Positions 13,712 to 22,862 of a stretch of DNA of 64,000 nucleotides are shown in pieces (positions within the stretch are counted from its first letter, which is position 1; each line of letters opens with the position of its first letter). The notes under the pieces were generated by a model, which was given only the letters and a program-made list of their open reading frames with translations, was not told the DNA's origin and did not search any database. The stretch is from contig NZ_CP100470.1 in the NCBI RefSeq assembly GCF_030323145.1, forward strand, positions 5,187,001-5,251,000, written 5' to 3'. A program made the translations under genes and the position numbers. This stretch comes from Mesorhizobium sp. C432A (lineage in GTDB: Bacteria; Pseudomonadota; Alphaproteobacteria; Rhizobiales; Rhizobiaceae).

Positions 13712-14455
13712 TTACTTCGCGTCGTGGAAGATGATTCCCACCGTATGCCGCCGTCCCGAGCGCAGGCGGCTGACGCCGTGCCGGAGATTGACGCGGTAGT
13801 GCCCTTTCGTACCTTGCACCGGGCGATTGTGGACAGCAAAGATCACTGCATCGCCCCGGGTCAGCGGCACCACTTCGGCACGGCTTTGCATGCGCGGGCG
13901 CTGCTCGGTCAGCACGAATTCGCCGCCGGTGAAATCCTCGCCCGGCTGCGACAACAGGATCGCGACCTGCAGGGGAAAAGCGAGGTCGCCATAGAGATCC
14001 TGGTGGAGGCAGTTGAAGTCGCCGGGGCCATATTGGAGGAGAAGCGGCGTCGGCCGCGTTTGGCCGCCTTCGTGGCAAAGCTGGAGGAAGGCGGCGTGGT
14101 CATCGGGATAGCGCCGTGCCGCGCCCATGCGATCGTTCCAGTCGTTCGCGACGCCGGCCAGCCTGGGATAGAGCGCGGTGCGCAGGCCACCGACCAGATC
14201 CGGCAGCGGATAGCGGAAATAGCGGTACTCGCCCTTGCCGAAGCCATGGCGGGCCATCACCACATGGCTGCGGAAATGGTCCTCATGCGGATAGAGACCG
14301 GCGATCTCGGCGCACTCCTCGGGTGCAAGCAGCGCCGGCATGACGGCGCTGCCGTGGCTGTTCAGTTCGCCGATCAGAGCACTCCAGTCCTGCGCTGCGA
14401 CGCGCGCTTCGGCCGAATGGGCTGCGCGTTTGGTGCTTATCGAATGGATGGTCAT
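13712..14455 (-). CDS. 2OG-Fe(II) oxygenase
   Basis: A 247-residue non-haem iron oxygenase. The iron-binding HxD is visible in NCLHQDLYGDLAF and the distal histidine and 2OG-binding arginine in HYRVNLRHGVSRL, spaced as in the prolyl-4-hydroxylase-like fold. It resembles the family annotated as oxygenase acting on damaged DNA (PF09859), but the substrate is unproven. A perfect AAGGAGG (14461-14467) stands 5 nt before the ATG, which rejects the longer ORF starting at 14722. It is read in the same direction as the two genes upstream, about 120 nt away. Confidence 0.82.
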   Translation of the reverse strand: MTIHSISTKRAAHSAEARVAAQDWSALIGELNSHGSAVMPALLAPEECAEIAGLYPHEDHFRSHVVMARHGFGKGEYRYFRYPLPDLVGGLRTALYPRLAGVANDWNDRMGAARRYPDDHAAFLQLCHEGGQTRPTPLLLQYGPGDFNCLHQDLYGDLAFPLQVAILLSQPGEDFTGGEFVLTEQRPRMQSRAEVVPLTRGDAVIFAVHNRPVQGTKGHYRVNLRHGVSRLRSGRRHTVGIIFHDAK

Positions 14456-14573
14456 CGATGCCTCCTTTGATGTGATCAAAGTGGGGCGAACGGCGGGCGT
14501 GAACCACCCGATTCCTGCGGAGGTGAAGCGCGATCTTCCCCTTCGCCCCCTGTGGTAGAAGGGAAAACGCGCT

Positions 14574-15098
14574 TCACCGCTTGCGATACACCTCCAGCTC
14601 CGGGTCGAGATCAACGCGCACCGCATTCGTGAACAAGCAGGTCGCCACCATGACGCCGGCGAAGGCGACGAGGTTGACCAGCAGTGTGTCGTCGTAGCGA
14701 GCCTTGATTGCCGCCCAGACATCGTCGGGAACGGCGTTGGTATCGGCAGCGACTGCCTTGCCGAATTCGATCAGCAGTGTCTCGTCGGCGCTGGGCTCGA
14801 TCGCCTCGGGATCAAGACCGCTGTCGATCAGCGCGCGGCGGAAGAAGGTAAGCGGAATCTCGGCGCGGCATCTCTCGGAGACCGCCAGCGACAACAGCCA
14901 GATGGCGCGGTCGTCGAGCGTGGGCTTCAAGAGATCGCGCAGGGTGAACCATTCGGCATAGATGCGGTGGGCTGCCGGTGAATGCAGCAGGATGCGCTTC
15001 ATGTTGGTCATGCGCCCGCGCAGGCCAAGTTCCCTGTCGTGCTCGGCGCGGATGTCTTGCGATGTCGAGGCGTAGTCGATCGGCGGGATCATGGCCAT
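14574..15098 (-). CDS. Carboxymuconolactone decarboxylase / AhpD-like protein
   Basis: A 174-residue all-helical protein resembling the CMD/AhpD-like fold. The usual redox CxxC pair is not seen: one cysteine (SERCRAE) and one near the C-terminus (VATCLF) are present, so disulfide reductase activity is doubtful. The start at MAMIPPIDY has AAGGA 7 nt upstream. It follows the OsmC gene by 44 nt on the same strand, and the pair is probably co-transcribed. Such pairs often handle organic peroxide stress, which is only suggestive here. Confidence 0.65.
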   Translation of the reverse strand: MAMIPPIDYASTSQDIRAEHDRELGLRGRMTNMKRILLHSPAAHRIYAEWFTLRDLLKPTLDDRAIWLLSLAVSERCRAEIPLTFFRRALIDSGLDPEAIEPSADETLLIEFGKAVAADTNAVPDDVWAAIKARYDDTLLVNLVAFAGVMVATCLFTNAVRVDLDPELEVYRKR

Positions 15099-15142
15099 GG
15101 AACGGTCCTTGGTTGGTGGCAGCGAGGCATTCTGCGACACCC

Positions 15143-15565
15143 TCACCCAAGCGTCGTATGCAATTGCGGCACGGCGCGCAGCGTGTTGGACACCGTGCAG
15201 GTCGCTTCGGCGTCCTCGACGATCCGCTGCTTGGTCGCAGCGTCGAGATCGCCTGAGATGTCGAGCCTGATATTGAGCCTTTCGACGCGCGACGGCTCGT
15301 CCTTGGCCTTCTCGCCGCTGACCTCGGCGCGCACCTCGCCAAGCGCGGCGGCAACCCCGAGGCGGGAGGCGGCGATGCGCGCGCTCAGCACCATGCAGGC
15401 GGCGAGCGAGGCGTAGAGCAGGTCGAGCGGATTGAAGCCCGGCGCGCTGACGCCGGTGACGACATCGACTGCACCGCCGGTCGGAGTGGTGATGGAAGGC
15501 AAGCCGCCGGGCTGCAGCGTCGCCGTCGCGCCGGTGACGCGGGTCCTGACCTTCAACTCAGCCAT
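15143..15565 (-). CDS. OsmC/Ohr family protein
   Basis: A 140-residue protein of the OsmC superfamily, which reduces organic hydroperoxides with two cysteines. The first cysteine lies in the segment LLYASLAACMVLSAR, as in the family helix. The second is in the C-terminal ATCTVSNTL region. The start MAELKVRTRV has AGAAGGAT just upstream, so the longer ORF to 15700 is rejected. It heads a short unit with the AhpD-like gene downstream. Confidence 0.85.
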   Translation of the reverse strand: MAELKVRTRVTGATATLQPGGLPSITTPTGGAVDVVTGVSAPGFNPLDLLYASLAACMVLSARIAASRLGVAAALGEVRAEVSGEKAKDEPSRVERLNIRLDISGDLDAATKQRIVEDAEATCTVSNTLRAVPQLHTTLG

Positions 15566-15765
15566 CGCAAATCCTTCTGGCCGGCAGTCCGGCAAAGGGG
15601 TAAGGATCGCCCGTGGCGTGTCCTGTCCCGCTATATGGTATGTCCTGGGCCGATACCGCAACCTCCGCAGAAGCGGCACCCTGTCAGCAATCTTCACCAC
15701 GCCCGTTCCCTCTCCGCCCTGCCCTGCGGTAGGCTCGCGCGATCCGCAACAGGATCGCGAGAGCC

Positions 15766-16497
15766 ATGATCGTCCAGGCCTGCATCAATGGCGCGCGCGC
15801 CGCCGATTTTCACCCCACACTGCCGCTCGACTCCGACGCTATGGCGCGCGACGGGGCGGCTTCGATTGCCGCGGGCGCAGCTGAGCTGCATGTCCATGCC
15901 CGCAGCGCGGACCGCCGCGAGAGCCTTGCGCCGGCAGCGATGGATCCGACCATCGCAGGGCTGCGCCGTGCCTGCCCCGGTACGCTGATCGGCGTCTCCA
16001 CCGGCGCCTGGATCGAGAATGACGATACAAGCACGCTGGTCGCCATCGCCGGCTGGCGCGAATTGCCGGACTATGCCTCGGTCAATCTCAGCGAGGCGGC
16101 CGCGCCTATCGTCATGGAGAGCCTGCGGCAGCGCGGCATCGGCATCGAGGCGGGTCTGGCGTCGGTCGCCGACGCCGAGCGGCTGGTCGGCCTCGACCAT
16201 GGCGGGCGCGTGCTGCGCGTGCTGATCGAGATTTCCGAGCAGACGCTAGACGAGGCTTTTGCGGTCGCCGGCGGCATCGAACAGGTCCTGGAGCGCGCCG
16301 GCATTCGCCGTGCCATCCTGCTGCATGGCGAGAACGCGACGGTGTGGCCGTTCGTGCGCCGTGCCGCGGATCGCGACTGGTCGACGCGCGTCGGGCTGGA
16401 GGATGGGAAGCATCTGCCGGATGGCACGGTTGCGGCCGGCAATGCCGCGCTGACGGCGGCAGCCGTGGCGATGTTCCAGTCCATTCGATCAGCGTAG
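15766..16497 (+). CDS. BKACE (3-keto-5-aminohexanoate cleavage enzyme) family protein
   Basis: A 243-residue TIM-barrel protein of the BKACE (DUF849) family, which condenses beta-keto acids with acetyl-CoA. The metal-binding HVHAR motif lies near residues 42-46 and the typical C-terminal VGLED segment is present. It is shorter than the usual 270-310 residues. The substrate is not predictable without active-site comparison. It precedes an Lrp regulator and an amino-acid importer on the same strand by about 100 nt, so a role in amino-acid or beta-keto-acid breakdown is plausible but inferred. Confidence 0.8.
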   Translation: MIVQACINGARAADFHPTLPLDSDAMARDGAASIAAGAAELHVHARSADRRESLAPAAMDPTIAGLRRACPGTLIGVSTGAWIENDDTSTLVAIAGWRELPDYASVNLSEAAAPIVMESLRQRGIGIEAGLASVADAERLVGLDHGGRVLRVLIEISEQTLDEAFAVAGGIEQVLERAGIRRAILLHGENATVWPFVRRAADRDWSTRVGLEDGKHLPDGTVAAGNAALTAAAVAMFQSIRSA

Positions 16498-16599
16498 CAA
16501 CAAACTGACCTCTTGCTGTTATTATAAATATCTCGTAGGCTATTTTCATATCAGGAAGAAATTCCACCACATTTTTCTCCTTTATGAAAGCCTTGCCTT

Positions 16600-17109
16600 T
16601 TGCGTGAGCATCTCGATCAAACCGATCGACGGCTGGTAAAGCTGTTGTCGCAGGATGCCCAGCCCGGCATCAACCGGCTCGCCGAGACGATGGCGATCTC
16701 GGTGCCGACGGTGCGCTCAAGGTTGCGCAATCTGCTCGACCGCAACCTCTTGAAGATCGTCGGGCTGCTCAATCTGACCGAACGCCCCGAGTTGATCTCG
16801 GCCATTGTCGGCATCAACGCTCAGGGACGTGGCCGCGCCCGGGAACTGGCGCAGCGCATTGCCGAACTGCCTTTCGTCAACTCGGCCTCGGTGGTTACCG
16901 GGCGCTTCGACATCATCGTCGACGTGACCGTCGCCGGCGATGTCGCCGACCTCTACCGCATCACCAGCGAGCTGATTCCGGGCGCCGGCATTCCCGGGGA
17001 AGTCGTGCGCAGCGAAACCTTCGTCGTCATGGCTTCATGCAACAAATGGGTCAGCCTTCCCGAAGGCTGCTGGTCGGAAGAAACACCGTCACGCAAGGAG
17101 CCGGCATGA
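16600..17109 (+). CDS. Lrp/AsnC family transcriptional regulator
   Basis: A 169-residue regulator with an N-terminal helix-turn-helix (LDQTDRRLVKLL, then VPTVRSRLRNLL) and a C-terminal RAM ligand-binding domain containing VTGRFDIIVDVTV. The start is a TTG with a weak ribosome site. The preceding 16498-16599 stretch is AT-rich, fitting an autoregulated Lrp-type promoter. The stop overlaps the next start (ATGA at 17106-17109), so the two are translationally coupled. Family members usually sense an amino acid and control its transport or breakdown, which fits the downstream importer. Confidence 0.88.
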   Translation: MREHLDQTDRRLVKLLSQDAQPGINRLAETMAISVPTVRSRLRNLLDRNLLKIVGLLNLTERPELISAIVGINAQGRGRARELAQRIAELPFVNSASVVTGRFDIIVDVTVAGDVADLYRITSELIPGAGIPGEVVRSETFVVMASCNKWVSLPEGCWSEETPSRKEPA

Positions 17110-18269
17110 GAATAGCTGTTCTCGGCGGCCTCGGCCTGCAGGGACGGGCGGCCATCGCCGATCTCGTCGCCAGCGCCGGTGTCGAGGAAGTCGTCTGCGT
17201 CGATACGTCGGCTGACGGCCCTGCCCGGCTTGCCGGGCTGACCGACCTTTCCCGCGTGCGTTTCGTCATGCCCGAGGGCGCGATCGGTCCGGCGCTTGCC
17301 ACCGTGCTGGCGGATGTCGACGCCGCCATCGATCTGCTGCCGCAGCCATTGATGCGCGAGGCGGTGCAGGCCGCGATCGCAACGCGCACGCCGCTGGTCA
17401 CCACCAACTACGGCAAGGCGATTGCCGATCTGGCGCCGGAGGCTGCACAGGCCGGCGTTTCGATCATGACCGAATGCGGGCTCGACCCCGGCATCGACCT
17501 CGTGCTCTATGCGCGCGCCGCAAAGCAGTTCTCTACGATTTCTTCGATCGATTCCTATTGCGGCGGCATCCCCGAACCGAAGGCGATGGCCAAGCCGCTC
17601 TGCTACAAGGTAAGCTGGAATTTCGACATGGTTCTGGTCAGCCAGAACCGCGACAGCGTGATGATCGAGTATGGCAAGCGCGTCGAAGTGCCGGCCGGCC
17701 GACAGCACGACAATGCCTTCATCCACGAGATCGAGGTCGCGGGCCTCGGCCGGCTGGAAGCTTTCCCCAATGGCGACGCTCTGCACTATGTCGAGATGCT
17801 GGCAGCCGCCAAGGGATTGCAACGCTCGGGCCGCTATACGCTGCGCTGGCCGGGATGGTCGGCGTTCTGGGCGCCGCTGAAGGAACTCGGCTTCCTCTCC
17901 GAAGACAAGGTGCCCGGCACCGGCGCCAGCCCACGCGAATTTCTCGGCCGTCTGCTCGGCCCGCAACTGCAATATGGCGCCGACGAGAAGGACCTTTGCG
18001 TGATGCGCAATGTCTTTTCCGGTCTCGAAGGCGGCCGCGCCAAAACGGTGACGTCGGACCTGATCATCGAACGCGACCTGGCATCAGGCCTGTTCGGCAT
18101 GAGCCTTGGCGTCGGCTATCCCGCCAGCATCGTGGCGCAGATGCTGGCGCGGCGCGAGATCGCCACACCAGGGCTTTTGAACCCGCTGCTGCATGTGCCG
18201 GACGGGCCGTTCTTCGACGAGCTGGCCAGGCGTGGCATCAAGGTTGCCGAGACGGTGGCCTGGGACTGA
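17106..18269 (+). CDS. Saccharopine dehydrogenase-like NAD(P)-dependent oxidoreductase
   Basis: A 387-residue enzyme with an N-terminal Rossmann fold (VLGGLGLQGRAA, then an acidic residue at the end of strand 2 in VVCVDTS). A central catalytic region contains TECGLDPGID. It resembles the saccharopine/lysine-6-dehydrogenase group. The start MRIAVLGG has AAGGAG upstream and overlaps the Lrp stop, which excludes the longer ORF from 17037. Its place between an Lrp regulator and an amino-acid ABC importer suggests oxidation of an imported amino acid. The exact substrate is unknown. Confidence 0.8.
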   Translation: MRIAVLGGLGLQGRAAIADLVASAGVEEVVCVDTSADGPARLAGLTDLSRVRFVMPEGAIGPALATVLADVDAAIDLLPQPLMREAVQAAIATRTPLVTTNYGKAIADLAPEAAQAGVSIMTECGLDPGIDLVLYARAAKQFSTISSIDSYCGGIPEPKAMAKPLCYKVSWNFDMVLVSQNRDSVMIEYGKRVEVPAGRQHDNAFIHEIEVAGLGRLEAFPNGDALHYVEMLAAAKGLQRSGRYTLRWPGWSAFWAPLKELGFLSEDKVPGTGASPREFLGRLLGPQLQYGADEKDLCVMRNVFSGLEGGRAKTVTSDLIIERDLASGLFGMSLGVGYPASIVAQMLARREIATPGLLNPLLHVPDGPFFDELARRGIKVAETVAWD

Positions 18270-18377
18270 GGATTTTCGAACGGTGGCTGCCGCCGGAAAA
18301 CGGTGCCGCCGCTCAAAAAACACCCAAAAGGGTGGAATAACAAAGTGGAACAACAACGATAACAGGAGGAATGCCAA

Positions 18378-19166
18378 ATGAAGATTGCCAGACTTTTCAT
18401 CGCCGGACTTGCGCTTGCGGGCCTGACCGCTGCTGCCAGTGCCGGAACGCTCGACGAGATCACCAAGCGCGGCGAACTGCGCGTCGCGGTACAGACGCAA
18501 GGACCTCCCTTCTCGCTGGTCGGCGCGGCCGGCGAGCGCACCGGCAGTTCGGTCGAACTCGCCGAACTGATGGCCAAGGAAATGGGCGTCAAGATCACCT
18601 TCCTCGACTATGATTGGGACGGGCTGATCCCGGCGCTGCTTTCGGGCAAGGCCGACCTGCTCGTCGCCGACATGACGCCGACGCTGGCGCGCGGCATGAA
18701 GGTCGCCTTCACCACACCTTACATGTATACGGGCAGCACCGTCTTCACCAAGGCCGACAGCAAGTTCAAGACAACCGAGGACTGCAAGGCCAAGGGCACC
18801 AAGATCGCCGTGCTGTTAGGCGCCACCGGCGAAAAGGAAGCCAAGAACGCCTTCCCGGATGCCGACATCAAGAGCTACAAGGGCGGCGGCCCGCTGCTGC
18901 TCGACGCAGTCAACAACGGCCAGGCCGATTGCGGCGTCAACGACGTCTCGGCGGTCAAGGGTCAGTCGACAGCCTATCCCGCCGGCACCTTCACCATCAT
19001 GCCGGACCTGTTGTCGAAGGAGCCGCTTGCCTTCGCCACCCGCTACGACGAGCCGGACCTGTTGATCTGGATGAACCTGTTCCTCAACCAGGTCAGCATC
19101 GACGGCCGCCTGCAGAAGAACCTCGACTACTGGGTCAATTCCGACGCCTGGAAGAAGGATCACTAA
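18378..19166 (+). CDS. Periplasmic amino-acid-binding protein of an ABC importer
   Basis: A 262-residue family-3 solute-binding protein with a clear signal peptide (cut likely after AAASAG, residue 23). Typical features are the ITKRGELRVAV opening of the mature protein, the DYDWDGLIPALLSGKADL segment and AVNNGQADCGVND. AGGAGG precedes the ATG. It is followed by two permeases and an ATPase, so the importer is complete. The ligand is likely a polar amino acid by family, and more than that cannot be read from sequence. Confidence 0.9.
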   Translation: MKIARLFIAGLALAGLTAAASAGTLDEITKRGELRVAVQTQGPPFSLVGAAGERTGSSVELAELMAKEMGVKITFLDYDWDGLIPALLSGKADLLVADMTPTLARGMKVAFTTPYMYTGSTVFTKADSKFKTTEDCKAKGTKIAVLLGATGEKEAKNAFPDADIKSYKGGGPLLLDAVNNGQADCGVNDVSAVKGQSTAYPAGTFTIMPDLLSKEPLAFATRYDEPDLLIWMNLFLNQVSIDGRLQKNLDYWVNSDAWKKDH

Positions 19167-19182
19167 GCAGAGGTAAGCAGGG

Positions 19183-19292
19183 AGTAGTGAGTAGGAAGTA
19201 GTGAATGGTGAATGGTGAATGGCCATTCCGGACGCCCTTCACTGCTCACCACTCACTACTCACTACTGCCCATTCACCATTCACAATTCACC
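19183..19292. repeat. Inverted arrays of degenerate 7-nt repeats
   Basis: Between the binding-protein stop and the permease start, six 7-mers run from 19183 to 19224 (AGTAGTG, AGTAGGA, AGTAGTG, AATGGTG, AATGGTG, AATGGCC). A second array of seven runs from 19240 to 19288 (CACTGCT, CACCACT, CACTACT twice, GCCCATT, CACCATT, CACAATT). The second set contains exact reverse complements of the first (CACTACT/AGTAGTG and CACCATT/AATGGTG), so the RNA can fold as a long hairpin. The array ends 4 nt before the permease ATG, a position where it could affect translation. Confidence 0.8.
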
Positions 19293-19295
19293 GCC

Positions 19296-19973
19296 ATGCT
19301 CGAAAATTTCAGCTTCCGCACCATCGTCGAATATCTGCCGCTGTTCGGGCAGGGTCTGATCACGACCGTGTGGCTGTCGGCGCTGTCTTTTGCGGGCGCG
19401 CTGGCCGTCGGCATCGTGCTCGCCGCCATGAACCTGCAGCGCGGCCAGCTGTTTCGCGTGCTGGCCAAGGGCTATATCGATGCCGTGCGCGCCACGCCGT
19501 TGCTGGCGCAGCTCTACTTCCTCTATTTCGGCCTGCCGCGTCTCGGCTTCGTCCTGCCCGAGCTCGTCGTCGGCATCATCGCTTTGTCGCTGAACAGCGG
19601 CGCCTATGTCGCGGAAATCATCCGCGCCGGCATCCTGTCGATCCCGCGCGGCCAGGTCGAGGCCGGGGTTGCCTCGGGAATGACCTATGTCCAGCGCATG
19701 CGCCTGGTCATCCTGCCGCAAGCCTTCAAGGTGACGATCCCGCCGCTGCTCGGCCAGGCGATCGTGCTGGTCAAGGATTCCGCGCTTTTGTCGCTGATCT
19801 CGGTTTCCGAACTGACGCGCGCCGGCCAGTTGCTGGCGTCCGACCGCTTCATGCCGGCGGAAGGCTTTCTCACCATCGCCGCTTTCTATCTGCTGCTCTA
19901 TTACTGCCTCAAAGGACTGGCGGGGCTGTCCAGTCGCTGGCTCGGTCTGCAACCGGCAAGGAGCAGCACATGA
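19296..19973 (+). CDS. Amino-acid ABC importer permease (first subunit)
   Basis: A 225-residue inner-membrane permease of the HisM/HisQ family. Hydrophobic helices and the EAA-type loop (SGMTYVQRMRLVILPQA) are visible. The start at MLENFSF is chosen because everything upstream is the 7-nt repeat array, which spuriously extends the reading frame. The ribosome site is unclear since the array occupies that position. The stop overlaps the next gene's start (ATGA at 19970-19973), so the two permeases are coupled. Confidence 0.88.
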   Translation: MLENFSFRTIVEYLPLFGQGLITTVWLSALSFAGALAVGIVLAAMNLQRGQLFRVLAKGYIDAVRATPLLAQLYFLYFGLPRLGFVLPELVVGIIALSLNSGAYVAEIIRAGILSIPRGQVEAGVASGMTYVQRMRLVILPQAFKVTIPPLLGQAIVLVKDSALLSLISVSELTRAGQLLASDRFMPAEGFLTIAAFYLLLYYCLKGLAGLSSRWLGLQPARSST

Positions 19974-20644
19974 TCTGGCAACAGCTGCAAAGCCTGGCCG
20001 GCAGCTACCCCCTCGCCTTGCGCGGCCTTGGCATGACCGTGATGCTGTCGGCGATCAGCCTGGTGCTGGGCACGCTGCTTGGCTTCGGCCTCGGCATATT
20101 GCGCACCGGCGGCAACCGGCTGATCTCGAGCGTGATCGGGGCCTGGGTCGACCTGATCCGCGGCACGCCGTTCCTGGTGCAGATCTTTCTGATCTTCTTC
20201 ATCCTGCCGGAATTCGGCATCGAGCTCGATGCCTTCACCGCCGGCATCATCGCGCTCACCAACCTCGCCGCGTGCTTCATCTGCGAGATCGTCGCCGCCG
20301 GCATCCGCTCGGTGCCGACCGGCCAGGTTGAGGCAGCTCTGGCGTCTGGCCTGTCGCGCTGGCAACGCATGCGCCAGGTGGTGCTGCCGCAGGCGATGCG
20401 CATCGTGCTGCCGCCGCTGGTCGGGCAATATGTACTCTTGATCAAGGATTCCTCCGTCGTCTCGGCGATCGGGCTGACCGACCTCACCCGCGTCGGCTGG
20501 CTTGTGGTGCAGCGTGTGCCCAACGGCCTGCTGGTCTTCTTCCTGGTCGGCGTCGGCTATTTCGTCGTCTGCTATCCGCTGATCATGCTCGCCCGCCGGT
20601 TGGAGCGACGCATGGGCGCGGCGCATGGCGAGGTGCAGCTGTGA
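19970..20644 (+). CDS. Amino-acid ABC importer permease (second subunit)
   Basis: A 224-residue permease paralogous to its upstream neighbour, with the conserved loop [18 protein letters not shown] that contacts the ATPase. It starts [11 protein letters not shown], overlapping the previous stop by 4 nt. AAGGAG lies just upstream. Together the two permeases form the membrane channel of the importer. Confidence 0.88.
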   Translation: MIWQQLQSLAGSYPLALRGLGMTVMLSAISLVLGTLLGFGLGILRTGGNRLISSVIGAWVDLIRGTPFLVQIFLIFFILPEFGIELDAFTAGIIALTNLAACFICEIVAAGIRSVPTGQVEAALASGLSRWQRMRQVVLPQAMRIVLPPLVGQYVLLIKDSSVVSAIGLTDLTRVGWLVVQRVPNGLLVFFLVGVGYFVVCYPLIMLARRLERRMGAAHGEVQL

Positions 20645-20669
20645 CATCGAACCCAAAGGGCTGACCGCC

Positions 20670-21443
20670 ATGACCAATCCAAGCCCGACCAAGACAAACC
20701 TGACCGAAACGGGCATGATCGACTTTCGCGGCGTCAACAAATGGTTCGGCTCGCTCAATGTGCTGAAGGACATCACGCTCAGCGTCGAGCCGCGCGAAGT
20801 GGTCGTCGTCTGCGGCCCAAGTGGTTCGGGCAAGTCGACGCTGATCCGCTGCATCAACGGCCTGGAAGCGATCAAGGATGGCGACCTCGTCGTCGACGGC
20901 CAGCGCCTCGGCGACCCCGCCACCAACATGACGAAGCTGCGCACCGAGATCGGCTTCGTCTTCCAGTCGTTCAACCTCTACCCGCACAAGACGGCGCTGG
21001 AAAACGTCACGCTGGCGCCGATCCATGTGCGCAAGATCCCCCGCGCCGAGGCCGAGCAGGCCGGGCGCGACTTGCTGGCCAAGGTCGGCCTCGCCGACAA
21101 GGTCAACGCCTACCCGTCACAGCTGTCCGGCGGCCAGCAGCAGCGTGTGGCCATCGCGCGCTGCCTCGGCATGCGCCCCAAGATCATGCTGTTTGACGAA
21201 CCGACCTCGGCGCTCGATCCCGAGATGATTTCCGAAGTGCTCGACGTCATGGTCGCGGTGGCCGAGGAAGGCATGACCATGATGGTGGTAACGCACGAAA
21301 TGGGCTTTGCCCGCAAGGTGGCGCAGCGCGTGGTGTTCATGGACGCCGGCGCCATCGTCGAAAGCGGCACGCCGGAGGCGTTTTTCTCCGACCCGAAGAC
21401 CGACCGCAGCCGGGCTTTTCTAAGCAAGATTCTAAGGCATTAG
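20670..21443 (+). CDS. Amino-acid ABC importer ATP-binding protein
   Basis: A 257-residue ATPase of the HisP/GlnQ group. Walker A is GPSGSGKST, the Q-loop is [12 protein letters not shown], the signature is LSGGQQQR, Walker B is [12 protein letters not shown], and the H-loop is VTHEMG. It starts MTNPSPTK 25 nt after the second permease. It closes the operon and is followed by a convergent gene (the K+ channel) after about 207 nt in which I see nothing recognisable. Confidence 0.92.
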   Translation: MTNPSPTKTNLTETGMIDFRGVNKWFGSLNVLKDITLSVEPREVVVVCGPSGSGKSTLIRCINGLEAIKDGDLVVDGQRLGDPATNMTKLRTEIGFVFQSFNLYPHKTALENVTLAPIHVRKIPRAEAEQAGRDLLAKVGLADKVNAYPSQLSGGQQQRVAIARCLGMRPKIMLFDEPTSALDPEMISEVLDVMVAVAEEGMTMMVVTHEMGFARKVAQRVVFMDAGAIVESGTPEAFFSDPKTDRSRAFLSKILRH

Positions 21444-21650
21444 AGTTTAGCCAAAGCCGGTCGTCCGAAAGGCCGCGGGGCAGGAACTGTCGACGCACAG
21501 CGCCAAACAACGAGCCGCCGGTAGAGTGGATCGGCTACGTTTAGGTCTCCGCTACGCCTCTGGGAACTTCCACGTGCCGTCCATAACCTCCGCGCGTGGT
21601 CGATAGAGCCGTACCATCCAGTTCCAGCCGGGCCACCATCGGCTGTACGG

Positions 21651-22718
21651 TCAAGCCACCGGCGCCGCGCCGCGCCGCTCGAGCGCGGTCCTGCGGATGA
21701 TTTCCGCGATTTCCGGGCTGCTGCTGCACAGCATCTGGAAATCCGCCGCGTGCAGCGACAGGAGTGAGACAGAAGTCGCGGCAGTGACGGTCGCCATACG
21801 CGGTTCGCCGCTGATCAGCGCCATCTCGCCGAAGAAGGCGCCAGGGCCAAGCTCCACCGGGTTGGGCGTCGCGACGCTGACGCGGCCCTCCACGACGAAG
21901 AACATCCGATCACCGGTCTCGCCACTGCGGCAGATCACGGCGCCCGCCGGCACCGTGCGAGGCCTTAACGCGCGCACGATCTCGACCAGCGTGGCCGGGC
22001 CAAGCTTCTGAAACAACGGAACGCCGGCAATCAATTGCCAATTGCGGACGAAATCCTCGCGACGGACTTCTTGATAAAAGCCGGAGGCAAGAATGCCGGC
22101 CCAGAGCCCGAAGATGCCGATGCCACACATCATGACAGCCCCGGCAAGGACGCGGCCGGCGAAGCTTTGCGGAATGTCGTCGCCATAGCCGGTAGTGGAC
22201 AGCGTGACCACCGCCCACCACATTGTCTCGGGGATGCTGCCGAACTTTTCCGGTTGGACGTCGCGCTCGATGACATAGGCCGCGAGTGCGACACCGAACA
22301 GAACCAGGCCGAAGACCGTGGTGACGCCGACCAGGTTGCGCGCTTCGTTGGCCAGAACCCTGCCAAGCAGCGGGAAGAAGGTCGAGTCGCGCAGCGGCTT
22401 CAGCAGCCAGACAGCACAGTAGAGGCTCCGGTCGGGCGTGCCGTCGAGCAGAAATGCGGCGACTGGAACCAAAACCGCGAGCACATCGATCGCGATTGCC
22501 GGCGTCCTGTCCCTGAGGTCTCCCGCCCAGCGCTTGAGCAGGGTCTCGGCCATCTGCAGAAGATAGGCGGCCCAAATGACAGCAAGCACGGCAGCCAGAG
22601 CCAGTCTGCTTCGTCCGGACATGTTCGGCATCGTGAGCGCAGCCACCGCCAGAAGCCCAGGCGCAGCGAGCACCGCATTTAGCGGTGCGTAGATTCTCAG
22701 AAAAGGCAGTACCGACAT
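21651..22718 (-). CDS. Cyclic-nucleotide-gated potassium channel (MlotiK1 ortholog)
   Basis: A 355-residue inner-membrane K+ channel opened by cAMP. Six membrane segments lead to the selectivity filter TTGYGD (175-180) and a C-terminal cyclic-nucleotide-binding domain. The phosphate-contacting Arg307 (in GEPR) and the Arg348 of the last helix are both at the positions known in Mesorhizobium loti MlotiK1, and both proteins are 355 residues. From memory most of the sequence agrees with MlotiK1, which makes this an ortholog. No long linker connects pore and binding domain. The gene lies 144 nt downstream of an adenylyl cyclase gene on the same strand, giving a local source of ligand. Confidence 0.95.
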   Translation of the reverse strand: MSVLPFLRIYAPLNAVLAAPGLLAVAALTMPNMSGRSRLALAAVLAVIWAAYLLQMAETLLKRWAGDLRDRTPAIAIDVLAVLVPVAAFLLDGTPDRSLYCAVWLLKPLRDSTFFPLLGRVLANEARNLVGVTTVFGLVLFGVALAAYVIERDVQPEKFGSIPETMWWAVVTLSTTGYGDDIPQSFAGRVLAGAVMMCGIGIFGLWAGILASGFYQEVRREDFVRNWQLIAGVPLFQKLGPATLVEIVRALRPRTVPAGAVICRSGETGDRMFFVVEGRVSVATPNPVELGPGAFFGEMALISGEPRMATVTAATSVSLLSLHAADFQMLCSSSPEIAEIIRRTALERRGAAPVA

Positions 22719-22862
22719 TCTATCCCACCAGCGGCCACTGTGCTCCAGAATAGAGGCCTTCCGGGCAAGCGCAAAGGGTGCTTTGCGATCGCAAGATCAG
22801 GTCACGCCAATGGCTTTCGGGCGCCGCTATCGGCGCTCCACGGTCGCACCGCAGGCGACGGA

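Noticed and set aside
4467..16497. A lysine-fermentation pathway from the aminomutase gene and the BKACE gene
   Set aside because: The genes are 10 kb apart on opposite strands, the other pathway enzymes are absent, and the aminomutase is of EpmB-like size.
21444..21650. A possible short gene or transposase remnant between the importer ATPase and the channel gene
   Set aside because: The minus-strand frame through 21541-21729 overlaps the channel's 3' end and shows no motif or ribosome site.
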